Of a stretch of 64,000 nucleotides of DNA, positions 23,265-30,765 are shown one piece after another (the stretch's first letter is position 1; each line of letters begins with the position of its first letter). The notes beneath the pieces were generated by a model. The model was not told the origin of the DNA, made no database searches, and saw only the letters and a list, made by a program, of their open reading frames with translations. The DNA is from an uncultured Oscillospiraceae bacterium (GTDB lineage: Bacteria > Bacillota > Clostridia > Oscillospirales > Oscillospiraceae), in assembly GCA_910587255.1 (NCBI GenBank), contig CAJUKT010000102.1:62001-126000 (forward strand), written 5' to 3'. The translations under genes and the position numbers were made by a program.

Positions 23265-23293
23265 TTGACGCCGCCCGTCCGCGATGGTAAACT
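23265..23293 (+). promoter_or_regulatory. Promoter upstream of repeat B copy and AI-2E gene
   Basis: TTGACG and TAAACT have a 17-base spacer. The family-B repeat starts 2 bases after the -10 box, so the repeat is transcribed as part of the leader of the transporter gene. Confidence 0.6.
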
Positions 23294-23294
23294 G

Positions 23295-23458
23295 AGAAGC
23301 TGTACCAATAGACCCCAGCACACATCCTTGCGGCCTAAATTGCCGCCAGGCTGCGTTAAAAAATCTTGAAATACACAAAGTATTCCTGCGATTTTTTACC
23401 TTGCCGGCGGCAATTTTTCCTCGCAAGCCTGCATACTTCGGCTATTGGTACAGCTTCT
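23295..23458. repeat. Dispersed palindromic element, family B, copy 2
   Basis: 164 bases with perfect 17-base inverted ends AGAAGCTGTACCAATAG and CTATTGGTACAGCTTCT. Inner arms (AAATTGCCGCC / GGCGGCAATTT) and the core CTTGAAATACACAAAGTATTC are shared with the other copies. Confidence 0.9.
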
Positions 23459-23489
23459 GAGAAAAATATGGAACTAGGGGAGTCGCTCT

Positions 23490-24647
23490 ATGGAAAAAAA
23501 GCTGTTTCGCAGTCTGATCCTGCTCATCACCTACGCCGTGGTGCTGGTGGCAGTCATCGTCAAGCTGGACGCGGTGGGTGGCTGGCTGGGCGGGGTGCTG
23601 GCGGCCTTCCAGCCGCTGATCGCCGGGCTTGTCATCGCCTTCATCCTGGACCGGCCCTGCAATTTCTTCGCCCGTCAGTACGCAAAGCTCCTCCCCCGCC
23701 GGGCCGGCAGGGCGGCCCGCCCCCTGGCGGTGGTCACCGCCTATCTGGCGGTCATCCTCTTCATCGCCGTGCTGGTGGCCCTGGTGGTGCCCGAGCTCAC
23801 CCACAGCATTGAAATGTTTATCGGCAACATCGGCACCTACGCCGCCAACTTCCAGGACCTGTACGACTGGGTGGTGGCAAAGCTGGACCTGGAGCAGCTG
23901 GCCAGCCTGGACCTGTCCTCCGGCATCAGCGACACGCTGAAGGACCTGCTCACCGGCGCGCTGGACACCCTCACCAACACCCTGCCCCATCTGGTCACCA
24001 TGACCAGCGTGGTGGTGTCCGGGGTGGTCACCGGGGTGCTGGCCCTGGTGTTCTCCATCTATATGCTGTCCGGCGCGCCCCGCCTCACCGCCCAGTGCCG
24101 CCGCCTGGTGAAGGCATACCTTCCCCCCCGCCTGTCCACGCCGCTGCTGTCCGTGGCCCACCTCACGGTGGACACCTTCTCCAAATATGTCAACGGCCAG
24201 CTTGTGGAGGCATGTATCCTGGGCGGGCTGTGCTTCGCCGGCATGTGCGTCTTCCGCTTTGACTACGCCCCCCTCATCTCGGTCATCATCGGCGTGTCCG
24301 CCCTCATCCCCATCGCGGGGGCCTATCTGGGCGCGGGGGTGGCGGTGCTGCTGCTGGTGATGATCCGCCCGCTGGAGGCGCTGTGGTTTTTGGTGTTCCT
24401 GGTCACCCTGCAGCAGCTGGAGGGTAACCTGATCTATCCCCGGGTGGTGGGCACCACCATGGGCCTGCCCGGCATCTGGGTGCTGGCGGCGGTCACAGTG
24501 GGCGGCTCCCTGCTGGGGCTGGCCGGCATGGTGGTCAGCGTCCCCATCGCCGCCGTGCTCTACACCCTGCTGAAAAACGACCTGCGGGCCCGGCTGTCCG
24601 CCCAGGGCACGCCCCCCGCCCCGGAGGAACCCGGCCCGGAGGCTTGA
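23490..24647 (+). CDS. AI-2E family transporter (PerM/YtvI-like permease)
   Basis: 385 residues with about eight membrane spans: two at the N-terminus, an amphipathic middle (about 100-160) and five or more in the second half with FDYAPLISVIIGVSALIPIAGAYLGA and LEGNLIYPRVVGTTMGLPGIWVL, hallmark motifs of the AI-2E family. Members export signals or ions; in sporulating bacteria YtvI is a sporulation membrane protein. AGGGGAG before the ATG supports the start. Confidence 0.88.
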   Translation: MEKKLFRSLILLITYAVVLVAVIVKLDAVGGWLGGVLAAFQPLIAGLVIAFILDRPCNFFARQYAKLLPRRAGRAARPLAVVTAYLAVILFIAVLVALVVPELTHSIEMFIGNIGTYAANFQDLYDWVVAKLDLEQLASLDLSSGISDTLKDLLTGALDTLTNTLPHLVTMTSVVVSGVVTGVLALVFSIYMLSGAPRLTAQCRRLVKAYLPPRLSTPLLSVAHLTVDTFSKYVNGQLVEACILGGLCFAGMCVFRFDYAPLISVIIGVSALIPIAGAYLGAGVAVLLLVMIRPLEALWFLVFLVTLQQLEGNLIYPRVVGTTMGLPGIWVLAAVTVGGSLLGLAGMVVSVPIAAVLYTLLKNDLRARLSAQGTPPAPEEPGPEA

Positions 24648-24654
24648 TTTCCAC

Positions 24655-24683
24655 TCATAATTTTCGGACAAACCCCATATGAT
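24655..24683 (+). promoter_or_regulatory. Possible sigma-E promoter of yabP
   Basis: TCATAATT and CATATGAT with a 13-base spacer resemble the sporulation sigma-E consensus (ATATT-type -35 and CATACAAT-type -10). yabP is sigma-E-dependent in Bacillus. The match is partial. Confidence 0.4.
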
Positions 24684-24713
24684 GGACCATCTGAGGATCA
24701 AGGAGATGGTTCT

Positions 24714-24992
24714 ATGGCATATGAAGGCGGCCTGCCCGCCCCCCACCACGTAGTAATCGAGGACCGAAAGAGCCTCACCGTGTCCGGCGTGGAGGACGTG
24801 GAGCGGTTTGACGAAAACACCATTGTGCTGTCCACCTCCAGGGGCGCCATGGTGGTGGCGGGGGAAAATCTGCACATTGAAAAGCTGTCGCTGGACGGCG
24901 GCGACCTGAAGGTGGACGGGGACATTGATTCCGTCAGCTACGAGGAGGAGAACGTGGCCAGGGGCGGCTTCCTCTCCCGGCTGCTGCGCTGA
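24714..24992 (+). CDS. yabP: Sporulation protein YabP
   Basis: 92 residues. HHVVIEDRKSLTVSGVEDVERFDENTIVLSTSRGAMVVAGENLHIEKLSLDGGDLKVDGDIDSVSYEE is the YabP/YqfC fold used in spore coat and cortex formation by the mother cell. AAGGAGATGG precedes the ATG. It begins the yabP-yabQ-divIC-yabR order known from Bacillus. Confidence 0.95.
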   Translation: MAYEGGLPAPHHVVIEDRKSLTVSGVEDVERFDENTIVLSTSRGAMVVAGENLHIEKLSLDGGDLKVDGDIDSVSYEEENVARGGFLSRLLR

Positions 24993-24994
24993 GC

Positions 24995-25666
24995 ATGCAC
25001 GTGGACATCGCGGGCCAGGCCGCCGTATTCGGGCAGGCGCTCCTGCTGGGTGCGCTGCTGGGGCTGGTCTACGACGCCATGCGCACCCTGCGGCGCACCT
25101 GGCGGTCGGCCGGCCTGGCCTTTGCGCTGGACCTGCTGTTCTGGCTGGGGGCTACGGCGGCCCTGTTCCTGCTCACCCTGTCCCGGGACGACGGGCGGGT
25201 GCGCATCTTCCACATGGCCGCGGTGGCGCTGGGGGGCGGGGCCTATTTCCTCACCCTCAGCCGTCTGGCGCTGCCCGCGCTGCTGTGGGCGGCCGGGCTG
25301 GCCCGCAGAATCTGGCGGCTGCTCACCGCCCCGCTGCGGGCGCTGGCGCGGTGGACGAAAAAATTTTTGGAAAATCGAAAAAAACTCTTCCAAAATTGGC
25401 TGGCTTGGTATAAAATAAATATGGTATACCGTTTCCTGGAAAACGGGAAGGAGGGAGCGGCAGGTTATGAAGCTCAAACGGGCAGGCGTCGCCACAAAAA
25501 TACTCGTACTGGTGCTGCTGGCTGCGGTGGCCACCGCTCTGCTGTCCACACAGGCCCGGCTCAACGCCGCCCAAGCGGACCAGGAGGAGCTCAGCCGCCA
25601 GGTTCAGGCGCAGAGGGAGGCCAACGCCGCTTTGGAAGAGGGCATCGCCCGAAGCGCCGACACTGA
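24995..25666 (+). CDS. yabQ: Spore cortex protein YabQ, probably extended C-terminus
   Basis: 223 residues. The first about 140 match YabQ: four membrane spans (GQALLLGALLGLVYDAMRTLRR at the start) and a basic tail (ARWTKKFLENRKKLFQNW). YabQ is a mother-cell membrane protein needed for the spore cortex. The last about 67 residues (GAAGYEAQTGRRRHKNTRTG and on) are the divIC gene read in another frame, Gly/Arg/His-rich and non-conserved. The reading frame therefore overlaps divIC by 200 bases, most simply because the original stop near 25420 was lost. The start is 2 bases after the yabP stop. Confidence 0.85.
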   Translation: MHVDIAGQAAVFGQALLLGALLGLVYDAMRTLRRTWRSAGLAFALDLLFWLGATAALFLLTLSRDDGRVRIFHMAAVALGGGAYFLTLSRLALPALLWAAGLARRIWRLLTAPLRALARWTKKFLENRKKLFQNWLAWYKINMVYRFLENGKEGAAGYEAQTGRRRHKNTRTGAAGCGGHRSAVHTGPAQRRPSGPGGAQPPGSGAEGGQRRFGRGHRPKRRH

Positions 25667-25745
25667 CTATCTCGCCTACATCGCCCGGAGCAGGCTGGGG
25701 CTGATGGAGCCGGGAGAAATCGAGTTTGTGGACTCCTCCAAGTAA
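25467..25745 (+). CDS. divIC: Septum formation initiator DivIC/FtsB-like
   Basis: 92 residues: a short basic N-terminus, one membrane span (ILVLVLLAAVATALL), a coiled coil (LNAAQADQEELSRQVQAQREANAALEEGI) and the closing motif YLAYIARSRLGLMEPGEIEF, conserved in the FtsB/DivIC family. It is part of the divisome complex that activates septal wall synthesis. GAAGGAGGGAG precedes the start. It overlaps the 3' end of the yabQ frame, and a tandem repeat begins at its stop codon. Confidence 0.92.
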   Translation: MKLKRAGVATKILVLVLLAAVATALLSTQARLNAAQADQEELSRQVQAQREANAALEEGIARSADTDYLAYIARSRLGLMEPGEIEFVDSSK

Positions 25746-26015
25746 GAAGCGCGAGAAGCGGACAGCGAGGAAGCTTGGAGCAAAGCGAGGGCAAAAGCCC
25801 AGCCGCCGCGCAGCGGGGGCGGGTTTTGCCCGAGGCGGAGCGAAAGCGACCGAGCGGTCTGGCCGCTTCGCAGCGTGACAAGAAGCGCGAGAAGCGGACA
25901 GCGAGGAAGCTTGGAGCAAAGCGAGGGCGAAAGCCCAGCCGCCGCACAGCGGGGGCGGGTTTTGCCCGAGGCGGAGCGAAAGCGCCCGAGCGGTCTGGCC
26001 GCTTTGAAGCGTGAC
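25744..26015. repeat. Two tandem 136-bp GC-rich repeat units
   Basis: Unit 1 is 25744-25879 and unit 2 is 25880-26015, differing at only a few positions (for example GCAAAAGC/GCGAAAGC and CTTCGCAG/CTTTGAAG). Each begins AAGAAGCGCGAGAAGCGG and ends AGCGTGAC, and can fold through GAAGCGG/CCGCTTC and GGGC-AAAA-GCCC. A third start (AAAAAGCGCG) follows at 26016. It fills the gap between divIC and the S1 gene. Confidence 0.95.
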
Positions 26016-26073
26016 AAAAAGCGCGCAGGCTGCGCAAAAATCCAATACATACGGAGAGGGAAAAAAGAGATTT

Positions 26074-26544
26074 ATGGGGATTGAAGTTGGTTCTATTCTG
26101 GATGGCAAGGTGACGGGAATCACCAAATTCGGCGCATTTGTATCCCTTCCGGGCAACCGCTCGGGGCTGGTACACATTTCGGAGATCGCCTATTCCTACG
26201 TCAACGACGTGCACGACCTGCTCTGCGAGGGACAGGATGTAAAGGTAAAGGTCATTGGCATTGATGACAACAACCGAATCAACCTGTCCATCAAGCAGGC
26301 CCTGCCTCCGCCGCCCCGCCCGGAACGCCGGTCCGGCGGCCCCGGTCCCCGGGCTGAGGGTGACCGCCGCCCGCCCAGCCGCCGTCCCGCCCCCGGGCGC
26401 AGTTTCACCCCGGAACCCGCCCAGCCCAGAGGGCCGGCCAGCTTTGAGGATCAGCTCAAGCAGTTTATGCAGAGCTCCGACAGCAAGCTGTCCGAGCTCC
26501 ATATGAACGAGAAGCGGGGCAGCCGCCGGGGCGGAAGAAAATAG
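26074..26544 (+). CDS. yabR: S1 RNA-binding domain protein (YabR/GSP13-like)
   Basis: 156 residues. The N-terminal S1 domain (MGIEVGSILDGKVTGITKFGAFVSLPG, GLVHISEIAYSYVNDVHDLLCEGQDVKVKVIGID, about 1-75) is followed by a disordered Pro/Arg-rich middle and a short helical C-terminus (FEDQLKQFMQSSDSKLSELHMNEKRG). Single-S1 proteins of this kind bind ribosomes or RNA. It completes the yabP-yabQ-divIC-yabR order of Bacillus. The ribosome binding site is weak (GAGAGGG further upstream). Confidence 0.9.
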   Translation: MGIEVGSILDGKVTGITKFGAFVSLPGNRSGLVHISEIAYSYVNDVHDLLCEGQDVKVKVIGIDDNNRINLSIKQALPPPPRPERRSGGPGPRAEGDRRPPSRRPAPGRSFTPEPAQPRGPASFEDQLKQFMQSSDSKLSELHMNEKRGSRRGGRK

Positions 26545-26557
26545 ACCCGACACCACA

Positions 26558-26588
26558 GGGGGGACGCGGCTGCGTCCCCCCCTTTTTA
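26558..26588 (+). terminator. Terminator of the yabP-yabR operon
   Basis: GGGGGGACGC-GGCT-GCGTCCCCCC followed by CTTTTT. Confidence 0.92.
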
Positions 26589-26616
26589 TAAAGGCGCGGC
26601 AATGCCGCTTCCGCAA

Positions 26617-26730
26617 AAAAACGGCTCTTTCTCCATCGGAGAAAGAGCCCAAGGGTAATTGCGCGGGAGAATGGAATGACCGCATGGGACGCTCCCATGC
26701 CGCGGCTGTGCCGCACCTACAGCATACCAC
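26617..26730 (-). ncRNA. Candidate minus-strand small RNA
   Basis: On the minus strand a TATGCT box (near 26725) precedes about 105 bases with three hairpins: GCGGC-ACA-GCCGC, GCATGGGA-GCG-TCCCATGC and GGCTCTTTCTCC-GAT-GGAGAAAGAGCC followed by seven T (26616-26622). The last is a textbook terminator, yet no minus-strand gene ends here. This suggests a short non-coding transcript, or an antisense leader to the amidohydrolase gene. No known RNA family recognised. Confidence 0.4.
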
Positions 26731-26777
26731 ACCGGCGGGCAGAAGCCTGTCGAACCCTGACGCAGGAGGAATAACCC

Positions 26778-27926
26778 ATGCTCATTGTCAACGGCGTAGT
26801 CCACACCATGGAAAACGGCGTCATCCCCAACGGCTTTGTCCTGGTCCGGGGCAGCCGCATCGGCCAGGCGGGCCCCATGTCCGCCCTGCCGGAGGACGCC
26901 GGCCCCGGCGGCCTCATCGACGCGGGCGGGGGCCATATCCTCCCCGGCTTTATCGACGCCCACTGCCACCTGGGCCTTTACGGCTGCGGCGGCGAGGAGG
27001 ATGACCTGAACGAGTCCCCCGCCCCCTGCACCCCGCACCTGCGCGCATTGGACGGCGTGGACCCGCTGAATCCGTACTTTGAGGAGGCCCGCCGGGCGGG
27101 CGTCACCTGCGTCCACACCGGGCCCGGCTCCGCCAACCCCATCGCCGGGCAGTCGGCGCTGCTGAAAACCGCGGGCCGGGTGGCCGACCGCATGGCGGTG
27201 CGCGCCCCCGCCGCCATGAAATTCGCCCTGGGGGAAAACCCCAAGCGCATCCACAAGGACGGCGGCCCCGCCACCCGCATGGCCACCGCGGCCCTCATCC
27301 GGGACAAGCTCACCCAGGCGCTGAACTACGAGGCAAAATGCGCCCGCGCCGCAGCGGGCAACGCTTTGGACGATCCCGAGTTTGACCCCCAGCTGGACGC
27401 CCTGCGCCCGGTGGCGGCGGGCCGCCTGCCCGCCCACTTCCACGCCCACCGGGCGGACGATATCGTCACCGCCGTCCGGCTCTCCCGGGAATTCGGCCTG
27501 GACTGCGCCATCGTCCACGGCACCGAGGGCCATCTCATTGCAGACCTCCTGGCAAAGGAGGGAATCCCCGTCATCACCGGCCCCTTCCTCACAGACCGGG
27601 GCAAGCCGGAGCTTGCCAAGCTCACCATGGAGAATACCGCCATCCTGGCCCGGGCAGGGGTGCTGACGGCCATCTGCACCGACCACCCCGAGACCCCCAT
27701 CGCCCTGCTCCCCTTCTGCGCCGCCATGGCCGCCCGGGCGGGGATGGACGAGGAGGAGGCCCTGGCCGCCATCACCATCAACGCCGCCTGCATCTGCGGG
27801 GCGGGAGACCGTCTGGGCTCCCTTTCCCCCGGCAAGGACGCGGATCTCGTGGTCATGGACGGCCACCCCTTCCACTGGCGCACCCGCGTCACCCATGTGC
27901 TCATCGACGGACAGGAGGTTATCTGA
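26778..27926 (+). CDS. Amidohydrolase family protein
   Basis: 382 residues of the TIM-barrel amidohydrolase superfamily. GHILPGFIDAHCHLGLYG (about 54-71) is the first metal-binding HxH motif; AHFHAHRADDI and IVHGTEGHLIADLL supply further His ligands, and AICTDHPETP the catalytic Asp. The C-terminal GSLSPGKDADLVVMDGHPF is typical of imidazolonepropionase-like members. GAGGAGG precedes the ATG. It is followed 1 base later by a fumarase subunit gene. Substrate unknown. Confidence 0.88.
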   Translation: MLIVNGVVHTMENGVIPNGFVLVRGSRIGQAGPMSALPEDAGPGGLIDAGGGHILPGFIDAHCHLGLYGCGGEEDDLNESPAPCTPHLRALDGVDPLNPYFEEARRAGVTCVHTGPGSANPIAGQSALLKTAGRVADRMAVRAPAAMKFALGENPKRIHKDGGPATRMATAALIRDKLTQALNYEAKCARAAAGNALDDPEFDPQLDALRPVAAGRLPAHFHAHRADDIVTAVRLSREFGLDCAIVHGTEGHLIADLLAKEGIPVITGPFLTDRGKPELAKLTMENTAILARAGVLTAICTDHPETPIALLPFCAAMAARAGMDEEEALAAITINAACICGAGDRLGSLSPGKDADLVVMDGHPFHWRTRVTHVLIDGQEVI

Positions 27927-27927
27927 C

Positions 27928-28773
27928 ATGATACGGGAAATTGAGGCGAAAGCGCTGTCCGCTGCGGTGCGTACCCTGTGCATTGAGGCCAACACCATTC
28001 TGCCCCAGGATCTGCGCACGGCCATCTGCAAGGCCGGACAAGACGAGCCCTCCCCGGTGGGCCAGGCCATTTTGGGCGACCTGGTGGAGAATTACCAGTT
28101 TGCCCAATCCAAGGGCCTGCCCATCTGCCAGGACACCGGCATGGCGGTGGTATTCCTGGACTGGGGCCAGGACTGCCACCTCACCGGCGGCTGTCTGGAG
28201 GACGCGGTAAACGAGGGCGTGCGCCGGGGCTACCTGGACGGCCATCTCCGGCTCTCCGTGGTGGGCGACCCCCTGCGGCGGGCCAATACCAACGACAATA
28301 CCCCCGCCATCCTCCACCTGCGCATGGTTCCCGGGAATCAGGTGGATATCACCGTGGCCCCCAAGGGCTTCGGCAGCGAGAACATGACAAGGCTCAAAAT
28401 GTTCAATCCCTCCGTCAGCCAGGAGCAGGTGGAGGATTTTATCGTGGAGTGCGTATCCCGGGCCGGTTCCAACCCCTGCCCGCCGGTGGTCATCGGCGTG
28501 GGGCTGGGGGGCACGTCGGAGGCGGCGGCCCTGCTGGCCAAGCGGGCCCTGCTGCGTCCCGCCGGGGAGCGCCACCCCGACCCCTTCTACGCCGCCATGG
28601 AGGAGCGGATTCTGGAGCGGGCCAACCGCCTGGGCATCGGCCCCCAGGGGCTGGGGGGGCGGACCACCGCGCTGTCCGCCGCGATTTTGACCCAGGGCAC
28701 CCACATCGCGGGGCTGCCCTGCGCGGTGAACCTGGGGTGCCATGTGACCAGGCACGCCCATGTTGTGTTATAA
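27928..28773 (+). CDS. Fumarate hydratase / L(+)-tartrate dehydratase, alpha subunit
   Basis: 281 residues, the catalytic alpha subunit of class I (iron-sulfur) hydro-lyases. Three conserved Cys regions bind the 4Fe-4S cluster: LPICQDTGMAVVF (about 67), NPCPPVVIGVGLGG (about 190) and VNLGCHVTRHAHV at the end. The beta subunit, normally the next gene, is absent here; release factor 3 follows instead. The enzyme needs a beta subunit encoded elsewhere. Co-transcribed with the amidohydrolase. Confidence 0.9.
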   Translation: MIREIEAKALSAAVRTLCIEANTILPQDLRTAICKAGQDEPSPVGQAILGDLVENYQFAQSKGLPICQDTGMAVVFLDWGQDCHLTGGCLEDAVNEGVRRGYLDGHLRLSVVGDPLRRANTNDNTPAILHLRMVPGNQVDITVAPKGFGSENMTRLKMFNPSVSQEQVEDFIVECVSRAGSNPCPPVVIGVGLGGTSEAAALLAKRALLRPAGERHPDPFYAAMEERILERANRLGIGPQGLGGRTTALSAAILTQGTHIAGLPCAVNLGCHVTRHAHVVL

Positions 28774-28779
28774 AATGCT

Positions 28780-28807
28780 TTGCTTTCTTCTGTTCCTGTG
28801 GTATACT
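28780..28807 (+). promoter_or_regulatory. Possible prfC promoter
   Basis: TTGCTT and TATACT with a 16-base spacer, about 80 bases before prfC. Confidence 0.5.
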
Positions 28808-28889
28808 ATGAAAACTGCGCTTTATTTAGGAGGTCCTTCCCATGTAAAAAGCCCTTTCCAATCAAAAATCACCCTTTGGAGGGACTGTC

Positions 28890-30491
28890 ATGTCACAATA
28901 CGAATCCGAAATCAAACGCCGCCGCACCTTCGCCATCATCTCCCACCCCGACGCGGGCAAGACCACCCTGACGGAAAAATTCCTGCTCTACGGCGGGGCC
29001 ATCGCCCAGGCCGGGGTGGTGAAGGGCAAAAAGAACGCCCGAGCCGCCACCTCCGACTGGATGGAGATCGAGAAGCAGCGGGGCATCTCCGTCACCTCCT
29101 CCGTGATGCAGTTCCAGTACGAGGGCTTCTGCATCAACATCCTGGACACCCCCGGCCACCAGGACTTCTCGGAGGACACCTACCGCACCCTGATGGCGGC
29201 AGACAGCGCCGTTATGGTCATCGACGCCGCCAAGGGCGTGGAGGCCCAGACGCGCAAGCTCTTCAAGGTGTGCCGCCTGCGGGATATCCCCATCTTCACC
29301 TTCATCAACAAGATGGACCGGGAGGCCCGGGACCCCTTCGAGCTGTGCCAGGAGCTGGAGCACGAGCTGGGCATCGACACCTACGCCGTCAACTGGCCCA
29401 TCGGCTGCGGCAAGGCGTTCCAGGGCGTGTACGACCGGGAGCGCCGCCGCATCATCCACTTCACCTCCAACGGCGGCTCCAAGGCGGCCACCGCCACCGA
29501 GGTCAGCCTGGACGACCCGGCGCTGGCCGGCCTCATCGGCCAGTCCTACCGGGACCAGCTGAGCGATGAGATCGAGCTGCTGGACGGGGCCTCCTGCCAG
29601 TTTGACATGGACCGGGTGCGCCACGGGCAGCTCTCCCCGGTGTTCTTCGGCTCGGCGCTGACCAACTTCGGCGTGGAGCCCTTCCTGGAGGACTTCCTGC
29701 GCCAGACCCGCGCCCCCCTGCCCCGCACCGCCGGGGACGAAATGATTGATTCTTTCGATGACAATTTCTCCGCCTTTGTGTTCAAAATCCAGGCCAACAT
29801 GAACAAGGCCCACCGGGACCGCATCGCCTTCATGCGGGTGGTGTCCGGGCGGTTTGACGCGGACAAGGAGGTCTACCATGTCCAGGGGGGCAAAAAGCTG
29901 AAGCTCTCCCGGCCCCAGCAGCTCATGGCCGCCGAGCGGGAGATCATCGAGGAGGCCTACGCGGGGGACATCATCGGCGTGTTCGACCCGGGCATTTTCT
30001 CCATCGGGGATACCCTGTGCACCGCCGCCCACAAGTTCCAGTTCGACCCCATCCCCACCTTCGCCCCCGAGCACTTCCGCCGGGTGCGGCCGCTGGACAC
30101 CATGAAGCGCAAGCAGTTCCTCAAAGGCATGGAGCAGATCGCCCAGGAGGGCGCCATCCAGATCTTCAAGACCCCCTATTCCGGCATGGAGGAGGTCATC
30201 GTGGGCGTGGTGGGCACGCTGCAGTTCGACGTGCTGGAGTACCGGCTGAAAAACGAGTACGGCGTGGACCTGTACGCCGAGGGCCTGCCCTACGAGTACC
30301 TGCGCTGGCTGCGCCACGAGGGGGACGAGCCCCTGCGCGCCGACGAGCTCACCCTGCCCGGCGACGCCATGCTGGTGGAGGACTACCGGCAGAACCAGCT
30401 TCTTTTGTTCGCCTCCCAGTGGTCCATCAACTGGACGGCGGAGCGCAACAAGTCCGTCACCCTGTCCGAGTTCGGCGGGGCAAAATTCTAA
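28890..30491 (+). CDS. prfC: Peptide chain release factor 3
   Basis: 533 residues. GTPase that removes RF1/RF2 from the ribosome after termination. G1 is ISHPDAGKTTLTEKFLLYGGAI, G3 is DTPGHQDFSEDTYRTLMAAD, G4 is FINKMDRE; RGISVTSSVMQF is the switch I region. The domain II/III sequences (RVRPLDTMKRKQFLKGMEQIAQEGAIQ) are typical of RF3. TTGGAGGG precedes the ATG. Single-gene unit. Confidence 0.97.
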   Translation: MSQYESEIKRRRTFAIISHPDAGKTTLTEKFLLYGGAIAQAGVVKGKKNARAATSDWMEIEKQRGISVTSSVMQFQYEGFCINILDTPGHQDFSEDTYRTLMAADSAVMVIDAAKGVEAQTRKLFKVCRLRDIPIFTFINKMDREARDPFELCQELEHELGIDTYAVNWPIGCGKAFQGVYDRERRRIIHFTSNGGSKAATATEVSLDDPALAGLIGQSYRDQLSDEIELLDGASCQFDMDRVRHGQLSPVFFGSALTNFGVEPFLEDFLRQTRAPLPRTAGDEMIDSFDDNFSAFVFKIQANMNKAHRDRIAFMRVVSGRFDADKEVYHVQGGKKLKLSRPQQLMAAEREIIEEAYAGDIIGVFDPGIFSIGDTLCTAAHKFQFDPIPTFAPEHFRRVRPLDTMKRKQFLKGMEQIAQEGAIQIFKTPYSGMEEVIVGVVGTLQFDVLEYRLKNEYGVDLYAEGLPYEYLRWLRHEGDEPLRADELTLPGDAMLVEDYRQNQLLLFASQWSINWTAERNKSVTLSEFGGAKF

Positions 30492-30497
30492 AAGTCT

Positions 30498-30745
30498 GGC
30501 CCTCCCTGCCGGGGAGGGCCGAGCTTGTGGAAAAAGCCTCGCAGAGTTCGCGCCCGCAGGCGCGAAGAAAATGGAATCCGTTTTCCCCGGCGGCCTGTGC
30601 GTCGGGGAAAACACTTCTCGGCCGAACAGTGTGCGAGTTGGCCGCCTCAGGCGGACAGCGAGTGCGCGCATGAGGCCGCAGCTTTTCCCGTCGGAAAAGG
30701 CAAAGCCTTTTCCGACGGACTGGGCCCTCCCCGGCGGGGAGGGCC
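30498..30745. other. Highly structured GC-rich spacer
   Basis: About 250 bases of back-to-back hairpins with no gene: GGCCCTCCC/GGGAGGGCC at both ends (30498-30520 and 30723-30745), TTCGCGCC/GGCGCGAA (30547-30566), GTTTTCCCC/GGGGAAAAC (about 30580-30612) and GTCGGAAAAGGC/GCCTTTTCCGAC (about 30690-30717). The end hairpins likely terminate prfC. It shares GCGGACAGCGAG with the 136-bp repeats at 25744. Confidence 0.6.
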
Positions 30746-30765
30746 TTTATCTGTCCACCGCCTGG

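Noticed and set aside
26684..27004. 106-codon plus-strand frame before the amidohydrolase
   Set aside because: Overlaps the real gene out of frame and starts in the hairpin region without a ribosome binding site.
28893..30671. 592-codon minus-strand open frame opposite prfC
   Set aside because: Shadow of release factor 3; no start signal and no family.
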